Position numbers and translations under genes: made by a program
In this document: positions 35,330 to 36,523 of the stretch, piece by piece
Position numbering within the stretch: the stretch's first letter is position 1
How the letters are laid out: the number at the start of each line of letters is the position of its first letter
Assembly (NCBI GenBank): GCA_041685075.1
Contig: JAWLGN010000014.1
Coordinates: 1 to 36,523 of the forward strand
From: JAMCRM01 sp041685075
GTDB lineage: Bacteria; Acidobacteriota; Terriglobia; Bryobacterales; Bryobacteraceae
Direction of reading: 5' to 3'
DNA: 36,523 bases
Notes under the pieces: generated by a model
What the model was told of the DNA's origin: nothing
What the model saw: only the letters and a program-made list of their open reading frames with translations
The model's database searches: none

Positions 35330-36076
35330 TCACCGCGCCATCAGCGCGAACACGCCCCAGCCCAGGTATTCACGCGTGTACGCGGCGTAGCGTTCGGGCT
35401 CCGAGGTCAGTTCGGCTCGAACATCTTTCGCGAAGTCATCTTCGGGATTCGTTTCGAGCCATCGGCGCATGGTGAGCCACTTGGCTGCCTCGTACCTGTC
35501 CCAGCCGTCTTGGTCTGCCAGAACCATTTCCACGACGTCGTAGTCGAGGTTGCCGAAAGACGCGAGAAGTTCTGGAAGCAAGAGATAGTCTGAGATGGAA
35601 CCGGCGCGGCATCCCTTGGCCACCTCTTCTGTCGGCGGCAATTTCAGCCAGTATGGCTCGCCGATGAGGATGATCCCTCCCGCGCGGAGACTCTTAGCCA
35701 GAAGCTCGATGGTGCCGACGACTCCCCCACCGATCCACGTGGCACCGAGACAGGCGGCCACACCGACCTTTTCGTCGGCGACGTAGCCGGCAGCGTCGCC
35801 GTGGATGAACTCGACGCGATCGGCGACGCCGAGTTCTTCAGCGCGGAGTTTCGCTTGCTCGGTGAATAACTGGCTCATGTCGATACCGGTGCCGCTGATT
35901 CTGTAATCGCGTGCCCAGGTGCACAGCATCTCGCCGGAACCGCTGCCGAGGTCGAGCACACGGGTCCCCGGTTCCAGGCGCAACGCCGCTCCAAGAGTGG
36001 CGAGCTTTTCGGGTGTGAACGGGTTGTGGATGCGGTGAGCACTTTCGGTGACGTTGAAGATCCGTGGAATGTCCAC
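35330..36076 (-). CDS. class I SAM-dependent methyltransferase
   Basis: A 248-residue soluble methyltransferase. The SAM site is plain: R-V-L-D-L-G-S-G-S-G-E (motif I, about residues 39-49), then G-T-G-I-D-M-S and V-E-F-I-H-G-D-A-A-G-Y. R-A-G-G-I-I-L-I-G-E-P-Y-W marks motif III. The N-terminus reads D-I-P-R-I-F-N-V-T-E-S. The GTG start at 36076 is preceded by GAGG at modest spacing. The methyl acceptor is unknown. It lies between the pRiA4b-like gene and the ISL3 remnant and shows no link to the polysaccharide genes. A cluster of GTACC/GGTAC half-sites sits 30-60 bp upstream. Confidence 0.88.
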   Translation of the reverse strand: MDIPRIFNVTESAHRIHNPFTPEKLATLGAALRLEPGTRVLDLGSGSGEMLCTWARDYRISGTGIDMSQLFTEQAKLRAEELGVADRVEFIHGDAAGYVADEKVGVAACLGATWIGGGVVGTIELLAKSLRAGGIILIGEPYWLKLPPTEEVAKGCRAGSISDYLLLPELLASFGNLDYDVVEMVLADQDGWDRYEAAKWLTMRRWLETNPEDDFAKDVRAELTSEPERYAAYTREYLGWGVFALMAR

Positions 36077-36106
36077 TGCAGAGATGCCTCACGTGTAAAT
36101 GGATTC

Positions 36107-36136
36107 GGTACGCCACTAATGTACCGCTAATGGTAC
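36107..36136. repeat. three alternating GGTAC/GTACC half-sites upstream of the methyltransferase
   Basis: GGTAC at 36107-36111, GTACC at 36121-36125 and GGTAC at 36132-36136 form two overlapping dyads with 9-bp and 6-bp spacers. The last two are preceded by CTAAT. The cluster is placed where an operator for the leftward methyltransferase gene would lie. Confidence 0.35.
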
Positions 36137-36167
36137 GAGACAGCGCGCGCGGGAGACGGACAACGAA

Positions 36168-36185
36168 GGGCTCTTGATCAAAAAC
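36168..36185 (+). mobile_element. possible left terminal inverted repeat of an ISL3-family element
   Basis: GGGCTCTTGATCAAAAAC resembles the GGCTCTT...CAAAA ends of many ISL3-family elements and lies 53 bp before the transposase start. The matching right end and target duplication are outside the window, so the boundary is provisional. Confidence 0.45.
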
Positions 36186-36200
36186 GGGGGCAGACCGTGA

Positions 36201-36228
36201 TCCCAGATTGATAAAAACAATCTTGGGA
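36201..36228. repeat. imperfect hairpin upstream of the transposase remnant
   Basis: TCCCAGATTG (36201-36210) pairs with CAATCTTGGGA (36218-36228), one bulged base, around the loop ATAAAAA. It precedes the remnant start by about 10 bp and may belong to the element's end or leader. Confidence 0.4.
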
Positions 36229-36237
36229 GATAACGTC

Positions 36238-36523
36238 TTGACCGAATCGGAGATCGTCTTGGGTCTGCCCGACCATCAGATTACCGATATTCAACGCAAA
36301 GAGGGAACCGTGAGGATCTGGGCCCGGTATACCGGGCCCAGATCCTGCGCGCATTGCGCCAGGCCCCGACTGCGGAACTAAGGGATGGGTCCGGCGGAGC
36401 GTGCGTCATGAGGACTGGGGACTGCGCTCGGAAGCGGCCCTGGAGGCCTACCTGGCGCGACTGGAAGGCAAGGCCGCCGTCCAGGTGGTGTGCATGGACC
36501 TGGCGAGCACCTACCGCTCTCTG
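36238..36523 (+). pseudogene. ISL3-family transposase remnant, frameshifted, internally deleted and cut by the right edge
   Basis: From the TTG at 36238 the frame gives I-V-L-G-L-P-D-H-Q-I-T-D-I and R-I-W-A-R-Y-T-G-P, then C-A-H-C, the N-terminal zinc-binding region of ISL3 transposases. It stops at 36379-36381. The next frame continues K-G-W-V-R-R-S-V-R-H-E-D-W-G-L-R, as expected. It then jumps at about 36424-36430 straight to S-E-A-A-L-E-A-Y-L-A-R-L and V-V-C-M-D-L-A-S-T-Y-R, which belong well inside the catalytic domain. About 110-130 codons, including the D-E-F/D-E-H-type region, are therefore missing. This is decay, not a simple read error. The rest lies beyond the window. Confidence 0.75.
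36313..36346. repeat. perfect 34-bp palindrome inside the ISL3 remnant
   Basis: The 17 bases at 36313-36329 (AGGATCTGGGCCCGGTA) are the exact reverse complement of 36330-36346, with no spacer. The centre is GTATAC. The symmetry ends on both sides, as 36312 and 36347 are both G. It lies within codons for R-I-W-A-R-Y-T-G-P-R-S. Confidence 0.95.

Overview
The window looks like a chromosomal piece of an Acidobacteriota genome, most likely of the Bryobacterales / Candidatus Solibacter type. The evidence is the high GC content and two giant Oar-like TonB-dependent receptors that begin with a carboxypeptidase-regulatory-like domain. Secreted glycosidases, a sulfatase and Gfo/Idh/MocA proteins with twin-arginine leaders are also typical of that group. 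This placement is inferred from gene families; there is no rRNA or other phylogenetic marker in the window.

Layout. (1) 1-8356: a neutral-ceramidase-like gene cut by the left edge (minus strand), diverging from a TonB receptor and a large secreted glycosidase, then a convergent sulfatase. (2) 8446-13233: a GntR/FCD regulator diverging from the sulfatase, a secreted TIM-barrel glycosidase-like protein, and a convergent GH3 enzyme. (3) 13477-14772: a lone DegT-family aminotransferase. (4) 15072-28360: a block that begins and ends with two closely similar neutral-ceramidase-like genes. Between them lie a TonB receptor, two tandem GH28 (polygalacturonase-family) enzymes, two tandem seven-repeat beta-propeller proteins of unknown family, and a Gfo/Idh/MocA oxidoreductase. 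(5) 28468-34427: a PocR-type AraC regulator, then a tight operon of a sodium:sugar symporter, a fucose/arabinose-isomerase-family protein and AraD. (6) 34607-36523: a frameshifted pRiA4b ORF-3-like gene, a methyltransferase, and a decayed ISL3 transposase remnant at the right edge.

Together regions 4 and 5 read as a pectin-type polysaccharide locus. Oligosaccharide would be captured at the outer membrane by the TonB receptor and cut by the GH28 enzymes and other glycosidases. Released pentose would enter through the SSS symporter and be converted by the isomerase and AraD. No pentulose kinase and no uronate pathway genes are present in the window. What the ceramidase-like and propeller proteins do here is unknown and is the most interesting functional question.

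Three genes (TonB 1, TonB 2 and the pRiA4b gene) are each split by one small indel while both halves stay intact. This suggests either indel errors in the assembly or very recent mutation. The ISL3 remnant carries both a frameshift and an internal deletion and looks truly decayed. Two promoters sit so close to their start codons that leaderless transcripts are predicted.
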